Shown here: in pieces, positions 63,501 through 64,000 of the stretch
Layout of the letters: every line of letters starts with the position of its first letter
Numbering within the stretch: position 1 is the first letter of the stretch
DNA from: Plenodomus lindquistii
Lineage: Eukaryota > Ascomycota > Dothideomycetes > Pleosporales > Leptosphaeriaceae
Length of the DNA stretch: 64,000 nt
Assembly: GCA_025504975.1 (NCBI GenBank)
Contig: JANUWI010000003.1
Span: forward strand, 2,232,001-2,296,000
Direction of reading: 5' to 3'
Translations under genes and position numbers: made by a program
Notes under the pieces: generated by a model
What the model saw: only the letters and a program-made list of their open reading frames with translations
Told to the model about the DNA's origin: nothing
Database searches by the model: none

Positions 63501-64000
63501 AGGATGAGGAGATAGAGGACTTGAGAGACGAGATTGACAACTTGGATACCAAGCACTCTGCCGAGGTAGCCCAACTTCGATTCCAGATCGACAATCTAAG
63601 AGAACAAGTCAAAGACCTGCGCGAACTAAAAGCGAAGACGGAAAAGGAGAACGAAGCTGCCAGGGTAGCACGAGACGCAGCAATGAAGTCCTGGGAGGCC
63701 AAGTACAAGGAGCTGGAAGATGCCCACGCAAAGGCTTGGAAGGACTTCGACGACTGGAAGTCCGCTTCCAACACCAAGAACGATGCCGAGAAGATCGCCC
63801 TCGCAATTCAGTTCGACAAGAAGTTGAAGGAAGCAGACATGCTTGCAGAGAAGCAGCGACAAGAGGCCGCCGCTGTTTTCATGCAAGAGAAAGAGGAGCT
63901 CAGGGCTGAGCACCAAAGGCAGTTGCGCGAGCGCGAGGCTAGCTTTGAGCAAGTGCGCGCCGAGCTCGAACACAAACTTGGTGCCGCTCAGATCGATCGC
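60599..64000 (+). CDS. Long acidic Pro/Glu/Ala-repeat and coiled-coil protein, 5' part
   Basis: Partial: one frame stays open from ATG 60599 to the right edge (1134 codons), with no stop and no intron needed. The start MAKKKNKKSSKQ is basic. Residues about 15-640 are very acidic and rich in Pro, Glu, Ala and Val, with an array of PEAPEVPE units at about 287-378 and helical Glu/Ala/Lys stretches (EEELKRAAQAIADAQKEIEA). Residues about 650-900 are Pro/Tyr/Ser-rich (YANPPPPPPGYHPRYYAPP). From about 915 a coiled coil begins (IPDLHVLLAKYKETHSQLSV, then long Glu/Lys/Arg heptads). The layout recalls fungal proteins annotated as involucrin-repeat-like or as cytoskeletal scaffolds, but I assign no function. 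Its C-terminal domain, outside the window, would decide. Confidence 0.82.
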   Translation, partial: MAKKKNKKSSKQVEVVAPPDSAPLPPPAEPVPDEPVATSLTAEAPTTDEAQASSDAQATEASSVEPSQIEPEAPPLEAEVAKAVVLEPVEEVPTPVPAEDPDALQTDPNEQLSANNAIVTADIEPAPTEEQAAVTQEDLELQPTEPGEAIAEESIQHDTNPVTQIPEEPSQESQEAPPDSRTEPEIAAETPIHTDASDSTLTVTVERPVTPMGNGPQSRLEPEIELDTPAMPGALPTEPSPEADLKSTDNTESDGAAEPEAAASIPVVEEPLAPEIPSADDTVVTAPPEAPEAPEVPETSAATEVPEAPEAPEVAEAPEVSEIPEVPKAPEVPEAPEVPDVPEALETTVPPDAPEVPDTSDVPEVLEASETAEPPEAPPVDTDAPAEEPATQVNEHAEEAESAAVEQESKEDEENNKLADEEELKRAAQAIADAQKEIEAQESKQQEESERLESEKAEQEIREEQNTTTATEVAEQAEQHEGEGLQNEAEVASGEAAATGGEPTIPISEEEAEHREPVLEDSEQERLEAEARIASEAAKKALKEAEEAEATRIAAEEALREPTTLPASDESEHAPETADVESISTRQTSTAETDDVQKTHANAVPDIQAHESARVLSPEPLSGAEVDNGAVQPARAPAPPAVASPPPSLSGPRWSYRDLESPHSRRVEAPKRRSRDSDPIYAPRPHAVAQLIEDNRPPAPSPPIGRAHLRYVTTQYYSPRYTGDVRTAKPHSVSFHIHGHATLAKPHEIPSGPSATPESFTDTPITSRQNSAFDSEDESDSALIRSRRHPRGGETHDTSRGPTFGPAPAHRGGFASRVPVEPPYANPPPPPPGYHPRYYAPPAPPYYQNPGHGMSQPGYPSPHPYGPSSHSSSSPYQESWNQYPPGYPPYGSPHQRHDSSGSRDYPVHAIENGSADDDSGDVFSRIAQAIPDLHVLLAKYKETHSQLSVREDLLRRASVEQEAKIRAKDEEIEDLRDEIDNLDTKHSAEVAQLRFQIDNLREQVKDLRELKAKTEKENEAARVARDAAMKSWEAKYKELEDAHAKAWKDFDDWKSASNTKNDAEKIALAIQFDKKLKEADMLAEKQRQEAAAVFMQEKEELRAEHQRQLREREASFEQVRAELEHKLGAAQIDR
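61458..61733 (+). repeat. PEAPEVPE-type coding tandem repeat
   Basis: Repeated units of 6-12 bp built on CCAGAGG/CCCGAAG code for alternating PEA and PEV triplets, about 90 residues, inside the long acidic protein. Confidence 0.85.

Overview
The window is nuclear DNA of a filamentous ascomycete. Genes carry short introns (mostly about 45-70 nt, GT-AG with a CTAAC/CTGAC-like branch site), lie on both strands, and match fungal families. Dothideomycetes/Pleosporales is my inference from protein style, not something I could test. I placed introns by hand and checked each model for phase continuity. No transposon, CRISPR array, tRNA or secondary-metabolite cluster was seen.

Left part (1-13.5 kb): the 5' half of an ARS2/SERRATE gene (minus) runs off the left edge. 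Next come a four-exon TspO/MBR gene (plus), a small F-box-like LPPEIR protein (plus), a gene-poor stretch, an NAD-dependent epimerase/dehydratase (minus), a 2.8-kb gene-free stretch holding a perfect 15-bp-arm inverted repeat, and DNA topoisomerase IB (minus).

Middle (14-30 kb): ATP synthase gamma subunit; a hypothetical protein with a TPR-like N-terminus; a head-to-head pair of RNA polymerase I/III subunit AC40 and complex I 49-kDa subunit, 252 bp apart; a Ser/Gly/Tyr/Asn-repeat protein with a TATA promoter; a short Mex67-like protein with LRR and TAP-C regions but no room for an NTF2-like domain; and an SLC26-type sulfate permease.

Accessory-looking block (31-42.5 kb): an eight-exon, 1481-residue secreted protein with three hevein-type chitin-binding domains, a Ser-Ala-Ser-Lys repeat linker, large uncharacterised domains and a C-terminal Cys-rich region; a type-B carboxylesterase; two more F-box-like LRLPxE proteins; and a small SH3-less relative of the LSB1/LSB2 N-terminus.

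Right part (42.7-64 kb): LETM1/Mdm38, mitochondrial adenylate kinase, sorting nexin Snx4/Atg24, an uncharacterised protein head-to-head with NOP14, a solitary 5S rRNA gene, a gene-poor 2.9 kb, a secreted GH128-type glucanase, the RAD17 clamp loader, and the 5' 3.4 kb of a long acidic Pro/Glu/Ala-repeat coiled-coil protein that runs off the right edge.

Most genes are housekeeping: mitochondrial energy and ion handling, transcription and ribosome biogenesis, DNA topology and checkpoint. There is no operon logic. Possible shared control is limited to the close divergent pairs. The least described objects are the chitin-binding giant, the SGYN-repeat protein, the NTF2-less Mex67-like protein and a 42-codon in-frame extension after the SNX4 stop.
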